Shown: positions 1 to 4,872 of the stretch, piece by piece
Layout: each line of letters begins with the position of its first letter
Position numbering within the stretch: position 1 is the first letter of the stretch
From: JAAYJM01 sp964499465
Lineage (GTDB): Bacteria > Bacteroidota > Ignavibacteria > Kapaibacteriales > UBA2268
Direction of reading: 5' to 3'
Length of the DNA: 5,204 nt
NCBI GenBank assembly: GCA_964499465.1
Contig: CAZCLJ010000310.1
Location: 1-5,204 of the forward strand
Made by a program: the position numbers and the translations under genes
Notes under the pieces: model-generated
The model's database searches: none
What the model was told of the DNA's origin: nothing
Seen by the model: only the letters and a program-made list of their open reading frames with translations

Positions 1-23
1 TATTGAAAACCTGATAAACATTT

Positions 24-110
24 CTTGTCATTCCGAAACGAAGTGAGGAATCTCATACTCTGTGGTAGCAATGACTTGTGAGATTTCTCACTTCGTTTCG
101 AAATGACAAG
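24..110. repeat. Family A palindromic element, copy 1
   Basis: Inverted repeat with 31-bp arms (24-54 and 80-110) that pair with two mismatches. It starts CTTGTCATTCCGAAACGAAG and ends CGAAATGACAAG. The spacer contains CTGTGGTAGCAATGACTTGT at 60-79. Each mismatch becomes a G-U wobble in RNA from one of the two strands. The arm type, with GAAACGAAGTGAGGAATCT, resembles repeats common in Bacteroidota intergenic DNA, whose spurious translations often read like CHSERSEES. No coding capacity. Confidence 0.88.
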
Positions 111-150
111 ACTGCGAAATAGCAAACTACGAGGGGTCAGGAGTTCTAAA
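111..150 (-). repeat. Family D repeat, compact copy
   Basis: On the minus strand this reads GAACTCCTGACCCCTCGTAG and continues to ATTTCGCAG. It shares both end motifs with the copies at 2090-2157 and 4792-4860 but lacks the roughly 30 bp lying between CTGACC and CTCGT in those copies. It directly abuts family A copy 1. Confidence 0.6.
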
Positions 151-167
151 CCTTCTAATCTTTTCTC

Positions 168-318
168 ATACCAAGTTGCATTCAAAGATAAAATATGATT
201 GTCTGTCATTCCGAAACGAAGTGAGGAATCTCTAATTCTGTGGTAGCAATGACTTGTGAGATTTCTCACTTCGTTTCGAAATGACACTTTAATTGTATTT
301 ATGAAAGCAACTTGGTAT
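168..318. repeat. Long inverted-repeat element with ATACCAAGTTGC ends
   Basis: The left end ATACCAAGTTGCATTCAAA (168-186) pairs with TATGAAAGCAACTTGGTAT (300-318) at 17 of 19 positions. Similarity continues inward with gaps to the family A arms, so the whole of 168-318 is close to one extended hairpin enclosing family A copy 2. Terminal inverted repeats plus absence of coding sequence make it MITE-like, but no clear target-site duplication is seen. Partial relatives of the end occur at 1920-1928 (ATACCAAGT) and 3101-3110 (ACTTTGGTAT). Confidence 0.7.
204..286. repeat. Family A palindromic element, copy 2
   Basis: The 29-bp arms at 204-232 and 258-286 begin TGTCATTCCG and end CGAAATGACA. The spacer block at 238-257 is identical to 60-79 of copy 1. 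Both arms match copy 1 base for base over 29 positions, so the two copies are recent or homogenised. It lies inside the longer inverted repeat at 168-318. Confidence 0.88.
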
Positions 319-320
319 CG

Positions 321-350
321 GTCATACGAACAACAAGTTGATAGAATGAC
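321..350. repeat. Family C palindrome, copy 1 (imperfect)
   Basis: GTCATACGAACAAC (321-334), AA, then GTTGATAGAATGAC (337-350) pair at 11 of 14 positions. Related palindromes lie at 5071-5102 and 5175-5204, with a half copy at 4774-4787. A further GTATGAC at 363-369 may be the remnant of a second right end. It lies 26 bp beyond the stop codon of paralogue 1, where a hairpin in the transcript could protect or end the mRNA, although no U-tract follows. Confidence 0.65.
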
Positions 351-375
351 TTTAAATCTGAAGTATGACTAAAAG

Positions 376-1797
376 CTACTTACTAATAATAACCGGTTTA
401 CTTATAACACTTTTCCCATCTTCAAAGTGAATGAAATAAATCCCACTTGGCAAATCTTCTACCGAAAAGGAGATATTTTTGTCAAAACCTGAATTTGAAA
501 TATCTTTGACTTTTAATCCAAGTGAGTTGTATAAACAAATTTCAATATTTTCATTTAAATAGTTTTCATTGAAATTTATATTCACTTGGTTTGAAGCAGG
601 GTTAGGATAAATAGCTATATTGTTTTCATTTAAATCGGCAAAATTCATTTGCTCTTCTACGCTTACTACCCCATCTGGGTCAAAAATAAACAATCCCCAA
701 CTCATACTGCTCTGCATATCGCTTATAATCCAGATTTTGCCAGAAGTATCTACTTGCATATCCTTTTTATAGAAGTTGAAATCATCAAAACCGGGATTAG
801 GTATTTCATATCTTGTAAATTTATCTGTTGTATCAATTTTATAAAGATTATAAGTAGGACCTGAAATCCAGATATTATCTGAACTATCAATACGCATATA
901 GTAATTTGTCTTTTCAGATGCATGATTTATATATTTTTCAGTTTCCCAGATACTATCTAACTTAATATACTTATCGCCATCAAGTTTAAACAGAACTAAA
1001 TTATAATTCAAAATATAAACAACTCCTTTGCTATTGACAACTATTTCTGAAATAGATGAATAGCCATCTGGAAAATCAAAAGTGCTGACTCTTTTTACAA
1101 CCTGTTCGTTTTCTACACAAAACAAAGTGTCTTTATTGGAATGCCATACTCTACCTAAATTATCAAAAGTCAATTTTCTTTTTATACCGTATCCATATTC
1201 TGGCGTAGTAATATTATTTACAGTTACAAAGCAACTATCTTTGAATTTTGACAAGCTGTAATAGGTTGGATGAACGGTATCATTAATATAGCAAAAATGC
1301 TGAATAATTCCCCAAGCATCACCATTTTTATCAATTTTAATATCCCAAATTCTTTCAATATTTAATAATTTGTTATGTATTGTATTATATACCAGACTAT
1401 CAATTCTTGTTGTATCATTCCGAACAGACAGAATATACTCGAAATTTAATTTTGCCCAAAGGTTTCCATTATTATCAAAATCAGCTGAATAAATATACTC
1501 CAAATCGTACTCACTCATTTCGCTTTCTTCATAAATTTTGTTGTAAATATCACTGTTTGTAATGTGTGTCCATTCTCTTGTCTTTTGATTGTAGATAATT
1601 ATTAAATTATCATAATTGGACCTGCTAATAATAATGCTATCGTTTTTGATTACCATACTATTAGCTTCAAGATTTTCATGCGCACCAGTAAAAGGAGCGA
1701 TTGGCAGGAAGCTGTCTTTATGCATAAATTCCCATGTTTGTGAATAAATATGCATTGCCGATATTAAGAATAATAGGGAGAAAATAACTCTTTTCAT
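376..1797 (-). CDS. Secreted beta-propeller-like protein with T9SS type A sorting domain (paralogue 1)
   Basis: A 473-residue protein of unknown specific function, probably exported by Sec and then the type IX system. Residues 1-20 form a signal peptide (MKR, a hydrophobic run, then IYSQ). The body carries recurring motifs of the form D-x-x-G-x-[LIV]-W near residues 107-117, 153-165, 209-221, 252-264, 302-313 and 348-359. They are spaced 43-56 residues apart, as in Reg_prop-like beta-propeller blades, and residues 47-80 could supply a seventh blade. Residues 393-473 match a T9SS type A sorting domain: IYPNP near 396-400, LYNSLGLKV at 422-430, LPSGIYFI at 449-456 and a lysine-containing tail ending VIISK. 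I chose the start at 1797 because the upstream in-frame Met at 1863 falls inside the predicted promoter and would place charged residues ahead of the signal peptide. The stop is TAG. The propeller fold is inferred from motif spacing; the sorting domain is much surer. Confidence 0.9.
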   Translation of the reverse strand: MKRVIFSLLFLISAMHIYSQTWEFMHKDSFLPIAPFTGAHENLEANSMVIKNDSIIISRSNYDNLIIIYNQKTREWTHITNSDIYNKIYEESEMSEYDLEYIYSADFDNNGNLWAKLNFEYILSVRNDTTRIDSLVYNTIHNKLLNIERIWDIKIDKNGDAWGIIQHFCYINDTVHPTYYSLSKFKDSCFVTVNNITTPEYGYGIKRKLTFDNLGRVWHSNKDTLFCVENEQVVKRVSTFDFPDGYSSISEIVVNSKGVVYILNYNLVLFKLDGDKYIKLDSIWETEKYINHASEKTNYYMRIDSSDNIWISGPTYNLYKIDTTDKFTRYEIPNPGFDDFNFYKKDMQVDTSGKIWIISDMQSSMSWGLFIFDPDGVVSVEEQMNFADLNENNIAIYPNPASNQVNINFNENYLNENIEICLYNSLGLKVKDISNSGFDKNISFSVEDLPSGIYFIHFEDGKSVISKPVIISK

Positions 1798-1833
1798 ATT
1801 TTTCTCGTTTTTTTGTGAATTATTTACTATTTG

Positions 1834-1863
1834 CAAAATAAAAAATATTTTTAATAAAAGCAA
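1834..1863 (-). promoter_or_regulatory. Predicted Bacteroidota-type promoter of paralogue 1
   Basis: Read on the minus strand, TTG (1863-1861) is followed after 20 bp by TATTTTG (1840-1834). This resembles the known Bacteroidota -33 TTTG / -7 TAnnTTTG pattern, one base short of the -7 consensus. Transcription would begin near 1828, giving a leader of about 30 nt before the ATG at 1797. The leader ends AACGAGAAAAAT with no strong Shine-Dalgarno sequence, as is usual in this phylum. The spacing is preserved in the paralogue, although the spacer differs at three bases. The region is very AT-rich, so a chance match is possible. Confidence 0.5.
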
Positions 1864-1965
1864 TAGAAAAAAAATATTTTTTTGTTATCCTTTTAATTTT
1901 TTATTTATGGTAAATACTAATACCAAGTAGTTTTAATTATGGGGGGCTAAAAATTCAAGTTGCCT

Positions 1966-2018
1966 TTTCATTCTGAACCCCAAGATAAAGGAAAAACATT
2001 ATTTTAATGGAGATGACA
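1966..2018 (+). repeat. Family B repeat, copy 1
   Basis: This 53-bp element shares, in the same order, CATTCTGAACCCC, GATAAAGG and AATGGAGATGACAT with the copy at 4873-4926. Its first bases are TTTCATTC instead of TGTCATTC, so the left terminus has drifted. Confidence 0.7.
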
Positions 2019-2022
2019 TAAC

Positions 2023-2037
2023 GTAGCTAAAAGCTAC
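2023..2037. repeat. Short perfect palindrome GTAGCT-AAA-AGCTAC
   Basis: Six-base arms surround a 3-nt loop, directly beyond family B copy 1. AAAAGCTACTT at 371-381, over the stop codon of paralogue 1, shares the right half. The role is unknown and it may be chance. Confidence 0.35.
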
Positions 2038-2089
2038 AAACAAAAATAAGAAAAAATGTTATCTTGCATATAAAAAAGTATTGATTACA

Positions 2090-2157
2090 GAACTCCTGAC
2101 CCCATAACTAAAATATAGATGTTAGGAAGTTAGCCTCGTAAATAATAATTTCGCAGT
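2090..2157 (+). repeat. Family D repeat, long copy 1
   Basis: GAACTCCTGACC at 2090-2101, GCCTCGTA near 2133-2140 and ATTTCGCAG at 2148-2156 appear in the same order as at 4792-4860. About 30 bp separate the first two motifs, where the 111-150 copy has essentially none. Its right end lies in a small palindrome, AAATAATAA (2140-2148) pairing with TTATTATTT (2157-2165). Confidence 0.6.
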
Positions 2158-2178
2158 TATTATTTTTAATAGTTATTG

Positions 2179-2230
2179 GTCATTAGTCATTGGTTATTTG
2201 TAAGAACACTAATGACCAATGACTAATGAC
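2179..2230. repeat. Heptad inverted repeat (GTCATTA/GTCATTG), copy 1
   Basis: The 20-bp arms GTCATTAGTCATTGGTTATT (2179-2198) and AATGACCAATGACTAATGAC (2211-2230) pair with one wobble position around a 12-nt loop. Each arm is made of 7-bp units of the GTCATTR type, so it is both a tandem and an inverted repeat. It resembles the heptameric short tandem repeats known from filamentous cyanobacteria, here apparently in Bacteroidota. Confidence 0.8.
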
Positions 2231-2373
2231 TTATTAGTAATACTTTTTTTAAAATTTAATCTCAAAAGTAAGATAAGTGGAATCATACATTCTAATGATT
2301 GATGTTTAACGAGTTAGATATAAAATTTTGCTAAAAAAACAAAGTTTCGGGGAGTAATAGTATAAGTAAAAGT

Positions 2374-2551
2374 GTAATGCTTACGGATGTCAGAATCCAT
2401 CTTAAAAATAGTTTTTATGAGTTATTGGTCATTTGTTATTAGTCATTCGTATTTTACTAACAACCAATGACCAATGACTAATGACTAAAATATTCCTTTG
2501 TCCATTCTCTTTAGAGAAAAAAAGATGGATTCTGACATCCGACAGCATTAC
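2374..2551. repeat. 178-bp element with 30-bp terminal inverted repeats
   Basis: The left arm at 2374-2403 begins GTAATGCTTACGGATGTCAG. The right arm at 2522-2551 is its reverse complement at 28 of 30 positions. The interior (118 bp) has no coding frame and contains the second heptad inverted repeat. Within each arm, GGATGTCAGAATCC is itself partly palindromic. The terminal inverted repeats and lack of coding are MITE-like; no flanking direct repeat is evident. Confidence 0.78.
2427..2486. repeat. Heptad inverted repeat, copy 2 (nested)
   Basis: The right arm ACCAATGACCAATGACTAAT and following GACT (2463-2486) consists of 7-bp AATGACY units. The left arm 2427-2450 pairs with it at 19 of 24 positions. 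It has the same design as 2179-2230 but is more degenerate, and it sits inside the 2374-2551 element. Confidence 0.7.
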
Positions 2552-2560
2552 AAACTACGA

Positions 2561-2642
2561 TGTCATTGATAACGAAGTGAGAAATCTCACAAGTCATTGC
2601 TACCACAGAGTTTGAGATTTTTCACAACGCTTGCCAATGGCA
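2561..2642 (-). repeat. Family A element, copy 3, inverted and partly degenerate
   Basis: Read on the minus strand, the spacer (2608-2589) equals 60-79 exactly and is followed by GTGAGATTTCTCACTTCGTT, also exact. The other arm has decayed to GCCATTGGCAAGCGTTGTGA-type sequence. The unit therefore runs opposite to copies 1 and 2, with its spacer and one half preserved better than the pairing of the arms. Confidence 0.8.
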
Positions 2643-2747
2643 TCGCTACTAAATATTTCAATATAATATCTATTAAGTATATATAAAATAAGCTAATAAG
2701 TTTTTTTCAACAGGTTGATATTTTTCTACTATGGTTTAACCTGAATA

Positions 2748-2781
2748 ATTCATCCGATGACTTCCCAGTCATCGGATGAAT
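2748..2781. repeat. Perfect 15-bp hairpin with TCCC loop
   Basis: ATTCATCCGATGACT (2748-2762) and AGTCATCGGATGAAT (2767-2781) pair perfectly around TCCC. No T-tract follows on either strand, so it is not a typical intrinsic terminator. It could be a REP-like palindrome or a protein-binding site. It stands alone in the window in sequence but matches the design of 3049-3081. Confidence 0.85.
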
Positions 2782-2951
2782 AGACTCAGTCAAAAATTAC
2801 TGAATATTTTTTTTAATTTATGAATAATACAGGTAAAAAAAAATTAAAACCTTATTTTTTTGAAAACCTTAGTAGCAAATAAGCACCAAAAATCAATAAA
2901 CCTTATTACCTTATTTTACATTTTCTTTCACACAAAATTTGATAAGAATAA

Positions 2952-3006
2952 TGTCATCTCCATTTAAATAAAAATTCTCATTTTTCTAAGTGAGTTACCA
3001 ATGACA
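2952..3006 (-). repeat. Family B repeat, copy 2
   Basis: A 55-bp element whose left end TGTCATCTCCATTTAAATAA is the exact reverse complement of the right end of copy 4 (4907-4926). Its other end, CCAATGACA, keeps the shared TGTCATT-type terminus while the interior has diverged. It is followed by TCGCTACTA, which also follows family A copy 3. Confidence 0.7.
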
Positions 3007-3048
3007 TCGCTACTATTATCCCGCAAAATTTACGAAAGTTCTTGAACC

Positions 3049-3081
3049 AGATGTCCTACATCTGCAAGATGTAGGACATCT
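3049..3081. repeat. Perfect 15-bp hairpin with GCA loop
   Basis: AGATGTCCTACATCT (3049-3063) and AGATGTAGGACATCT (3067-3081) pair perfectly around GCA. On the plus strand it is followed by TTATCTTT, weakly U-rich, but no upstream plus-strand gene exists. It lies 138 bp beyond the stop of paralogue 2. The GCA loop is shared with the hairpin at 5122-5148. Confidence 0.85.
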
Positions 3082-3121
3082 TTATCTTTAAAATTCAAAT
3101 ACTTTGGTATCATTAACTTGA

Positions 3122-3150
3122 GAGATTCTTCGCTGCGCTTCAAAATGACA
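3122..3150 (-). repeat. Family A solo half element
   Basis: GAGATTCTTCGCTGCGCTTC followed by AAAATGACA is the right half of a family A palindrome, variant GAAGCGCAGCGAAGAATCTC on the minus strand. No matching left arm is present. The preceding GGTATCATTAACTTG resembles the family A spacer GGTAGCAATGACTTG, which suggests a longer but truncated unit beginning near 3106. Confidence 0.65.
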
Positions 3151-3161
3151 GTGTTAATTAA

Positions 3162-3213
3162 TGTTATATCCATTTAAATAAAGCTCTTACTTTATCTTGT
3201 TGCTCGTATTTCT
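3162..3213 (-). repeat. Family B repeat, copy 3 (degenerate)
   Basis: TGTTATATCCATTTAAATAA (3162-3181) followed by AGCTCTTACTTTATCTTG aligns without gaps to the reverse complement of copy 4. Similarity fades toward 3213, where the duplicated gene unit begins. It is the immediate 3' neighbour of paralogue 2. Confidence 0.6.
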
Positions 3214-3218
3214 AAAAA

Positions 3219-4640
3219 CTACTTACTAATTATAATCGGTTTACTTATTACAGTTTTTCCATTTTCAAATTTAATAAAATAAATCCCGCTGGGCAGCTCT
3301 GAAACAGAAAAACTGACTGATTTATTAAAACTTGAATTTGAAATATCTTTTACTTTTAATCCAAGTGAATTGTATAAACTAATTTCAATATTTTCATTTA
3401 AATAGTTCTCTTTGAAATTTATATTTACTTGGTTTGTAGCTGGGTTGGGGTAAATATTTATATTGTTTTCATTTAAATCGGCAAAATTCATTTGCTCTTC
3501 TACGCTTACTACCCCATCTGGGTCAAAAATATAGATTCCCCAGCTTGAACTTGAAAACATATCGCATACTATCCATAGTTTTCCGGAAGTATCAATCTGA
3601 AAATCTTTTTTATCAAATGCAAATCCTTCTATTCCTGGATTCGGAATTTCTATTCTTGTAAATCTATCTGTTGTATCTATTTTATAAAGATTATAAGTAG
3701 GTCCTGAAATCCATACATTGTCAGAACTATCAATTCGCATATAATAATCGGTTTTCTCATCCCGATGGTTAATATATTTTTCAGATTCCCACATACTATC
3801 TAACTTAATATACTTATCGCCATCAAGTTTAAACAAAACTAAATTATAATTCAAAATATAAACAACTCCTTTGCTATTGACAACTATTTCTGAAATAGAT
3901 GAATAGCCATCTGGAAAATCAAAAGTGCTGACTCTTTTTACAACCTGTTCGTTTTCTACACAAAACAAAGTGTCTTTATTGGAATGCCATACTCTACCTA
4001 AATTATCGAAAGTAATTCTTCTTTTAATACCCATTCCGTATTCTGGCGTAGTAATATTATTTACAGTTACAAAACAGCTATCTTTAAATTTTGATAAGCT
4101 AAAATAAGTTGGGTAAAGAGTATCATTAATATAGCACCAATGCTCTATAATCCCCCAAACGCCGCCTTTCTTATCAATTTTTAGGTCCCAAATTCTATCA
4201 ATATCAAAGAATTTTTTTTGTTCAGTGTTATAGACCAGACTATCAATTCTTGTTGTATCATTCAGAACAGAAAGAATAGATTTGGAACTCAATCTTGCCC
4301 ATAGATTACCATTAATATCAAAATCTGCAAAATAAATATAATCCAAATCATATTCATTAAAATCTTTTTCTTCATAAAATTTGTTGTAAATATCACTGTT
4401 TGTAATGTTCGTCCATTCTTTTGTCTTCTGATTGTATATGATAATTATATTATCATAACGGGACCTGCTAATAATAATGCTGTCGTTTTTGATTACCATA
4501 CTATTAGCGTTAAGATATTCATGCTCATTTGTAAAAGGGGCAATAGGCAAGAAGCTGTCTTTATGCATAAATTCCCATGTTTGTGAATAAATATGCATTG
4601 CCGATATTAAGAATAATAGGGAGAAAATAACTCTTTTCAT
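3219..4640 (-). CDS. Secreted beta-propeller-like protein with T9SS type A sorting domain (paralogue 2)
   Basis: This 473-residue paralogue of the gene at 376-1797 has the same length, no indels and about 84% identity. The signal peptide and first 37 residues are identical to the paralogue. Blade-like motifs recur near residues 107-117, 153-165, 209-221, 252-264, 302-313 and 348-359. The C-terminal sorting domain (about 393-473) has IYPNP, LYNSLGLKV, LPSGIYFI and a final IIISK. Differences cluster at residues 38-180 and 282-370, while 211-282 and 371-394 are unchanged. Many changes lie in putative blade loops (for example 92-97, 118-121, 141-148 and 337-343), which might tune ligand or partner contacts; that is inference. 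The start at 4640 was preferred over the in-frame Met at 4706 because the promoter-like sequence overlaps the latter. The gene is monocistronic in this window, and its substrate is unknown. Confidence 0.9.
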   Translation of the reverse strand: MKRVIFSLLFLISAMHIYSQTWEFMHKDSFLPIAPFTNEHEYLNANSMVIKNDSIIISRSRYDNIIIIYNQKTKEWTNITNSDIYNKFYEEKDFNEYDLDYIYFADFDINGNLWARLSSKSILSVLNDTTRIDSLVYNTEQKKFFDIDRIWDLKIDKKGGVWGIIEHWCYINDTLYPTYFSLSKFKDSCFVTVNNITTPEYGMGIKRRITFDNLGRVWHSNKDTLFCVENEQVVKRVSTFDFPDGYSSISEIVVNSKGVVYILNYNLVLFKLDGDKYIKLDSMWESEKYINHRDEKTDYYMRIDSSDNVWISGPTYNLYKIDTTDRFTRIEIPNPGIEGFAFDKKDFQIDTSGKLWIVCDMFSSSSWGIYIFDPDGVVSVEEQMNFADLNENNINIYPNPATNQVNINFKENYLNENIEISLYNSLGLKVKDISNSSFNKSVSFSVSELPSGIYFIKFENGKTVISKPIIISK

Positions 4641-4676
4641 ATTTTTCTCGTTTTTTTGTGAATTATTTACTATTTG

Positions 4677-4706
4677 CAAAATAAAAAAAAATGTTAATAA
4701 AAGCAA
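4677..4706 (-). promoter_or_regulatory. Predicted Bacteroidota-type promoter of paralogue 2
   Basis: The minus strand has TTG (4706-4704), a 20-bp spacer and TATTTTG (4683-4677), the same arrangement and distance to the start codon as in paralogue 1. The leader from the -7 box to the ATG is identical in the two copies. The three differences between the two promoter regions all fall in the spacer, leaving both boxes untouched. This supports the boxes being functional and the two genes being regulated alike. Confidence 0.5.
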
Positions 4707-4773
4707 TAGAAAAAAAATATTTTTTTCTACTATCTCATTTTTTTTTACTGGGAATTCTTGGAATTAAAAAAAA

Positions 4774-4787
4774 GTCATACGAACAAC
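4774..4787 (+). repeat. Family C half copy
   Basis: GTCATACGAACAAC is identical to 321-334, the left arm of family C copy 1, but no right arm follows. Family D begins 4 bp later, so the right half appears replaced or lost at a junction. Confidence 0.55.
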
Positions 4788-4791
4788 TTAA

Positions 4792-4860
4792 GAACTCCTG
4801 ACCTCATAACGAAAAAAAGGAATTAGGAGATTTACCTCGTTAATAACAATTTCGCAAATT
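4792..4860 (+). repeat. Family D repeat, long copy 2
   Basis: GAACTCCTGACCTCATAAC, then ACCTCGTTAATAA and AATTTCGCAAATT, follow the same order and nearly the same spacing as 2090-2157. The end motif AATTT-CGC-AAATT is itself palindromic. Divergence from copy 1 is concentrated in the middle. Confidence 0.6.
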
Positions 4861-4872
4861 ACCCAATAAATG

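Larger units (their letters stand above)
1..375. other. Gene-less repeat-rich region downstream of paralogue 1
   Basis: No credible coding region was found. Most of the stretch consists of palindromic elements: family A copies at 24-110 and 204-286, the second nested in a longer inverted repeat at 168-318; a family D copy at 111-150; and a family C copy at 321-350 with a GTATGAC remnant at 363-369. No intrinsic terminator with a U-tract is visible after the stop of paralogue 1, but these hairpins could stall transcription. Confidence 0.7.
371..1883 (-). repeat. Duplication unit, copy 1 (gene plus promoter)
   Basis: This roughly 1.5-kb unit aligns with 3214-4726 at a constant offset of 2843 bp and without gaps. 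Homology ends at the T-run at 1883 (4726 in the other copy), about 20 bp upstream of the -33 box, and within about 8 bp after the stop codon at 376. The duplication therefore contains exactly one complete expression unit and excludes the surrounding palindromic repeats. Confidence 0.9.
1884..3213. other. 1.33-kb gene-less spacer between the paralogues
   Basis: No convincing coding region or RNA gene. The spacer contains family B copies (1966-2018, 2952-3006, 3162-3213), a family D copy (2090-2157), heptad inverted repeats (2179-2230, 2427-2486), a large inverted repeat (2374-2551), a degenerate family A copy (2561-2642) and half copy (3122-3150), and two perfect 15-bp hairpins (2748-2781, 3049-3081). 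The remainder, such as 2231-2370, 2650-2740 and 2785-2950, is AT-rich low-complexity sequence, including recurring ACCTTATT around 2849-2916. A 20-codon plus-strand frame at 2820-2882 is too short to call. Confidence 0.7.
3214..4726 (-). repeat. Duplication unit, copy 2 (gene plus promoter)
   Basis: Direct repeat of 371-1883 in the same orientation. Near-identical blocks are 3459-3531 (matching 616-688, no difference), 3794-4007 (matching 951-1164, one difference in 214) and 4551-4726 (matching 1708-1883, three differences). Between these blocks both silent and replacement changes are frequent. The low-coordinate edge abuts a degenerate family B repeat ending at about 3213. Confidence 0.9.

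Noticed and set aside
1..375. Rho-independent terminator for paralogue 1
   Set aside because: Hairpins are abundant downstream of the stop, but none is followed by a U-tract on the minus strand; they belong to dispersed repeat families.
649..864. 71-codon plus-strand open frame
   Set aside because: Lies wholly antisense to paralogue 1, shows no recognisable domain and is not kept open in the paralogue at the equivalent position.
1380..1562. 60-codon plus-strand open frame
   Set aside because: Antisense shadow of paralogue 1 with no start signal or recognisable features.
1798..1863. N-terminal extension of paralogue 1 from an in-frame Met at 1863
   Set aside because: It overlaps the predicted promoter, adds 22 residues in front of a normal signal peptide, and has no ribosome-binding site; the same applies to 4641-4706 in paralogue 2.
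2161..2490. Possible CRISPR array from recurring ATGAC/GTCAT units
   Set aside because: The units are 7 bp, contiguous and arranged as inverted repeats; there are no regular spacers of about 30 bp and no cas genes.
1884..3213. Remnant of an insertion sequence between the paralogues
   Set aside because: No transposase fragment is readable in any frame; only short non-coding inverted-repeat elements are present.
3925..4107. 60-codon plus-strand open frame
   Set aside because: Antisense to paralogue 2, and has no supporting feature.
376..4640. Assembly artefact producing a false duplicate
   Set aside because: The copies differ at 77 amino-acid positions and have unrelated flanks, so this is a true paralogue pair, although the identical blocks deserve a read-level check.
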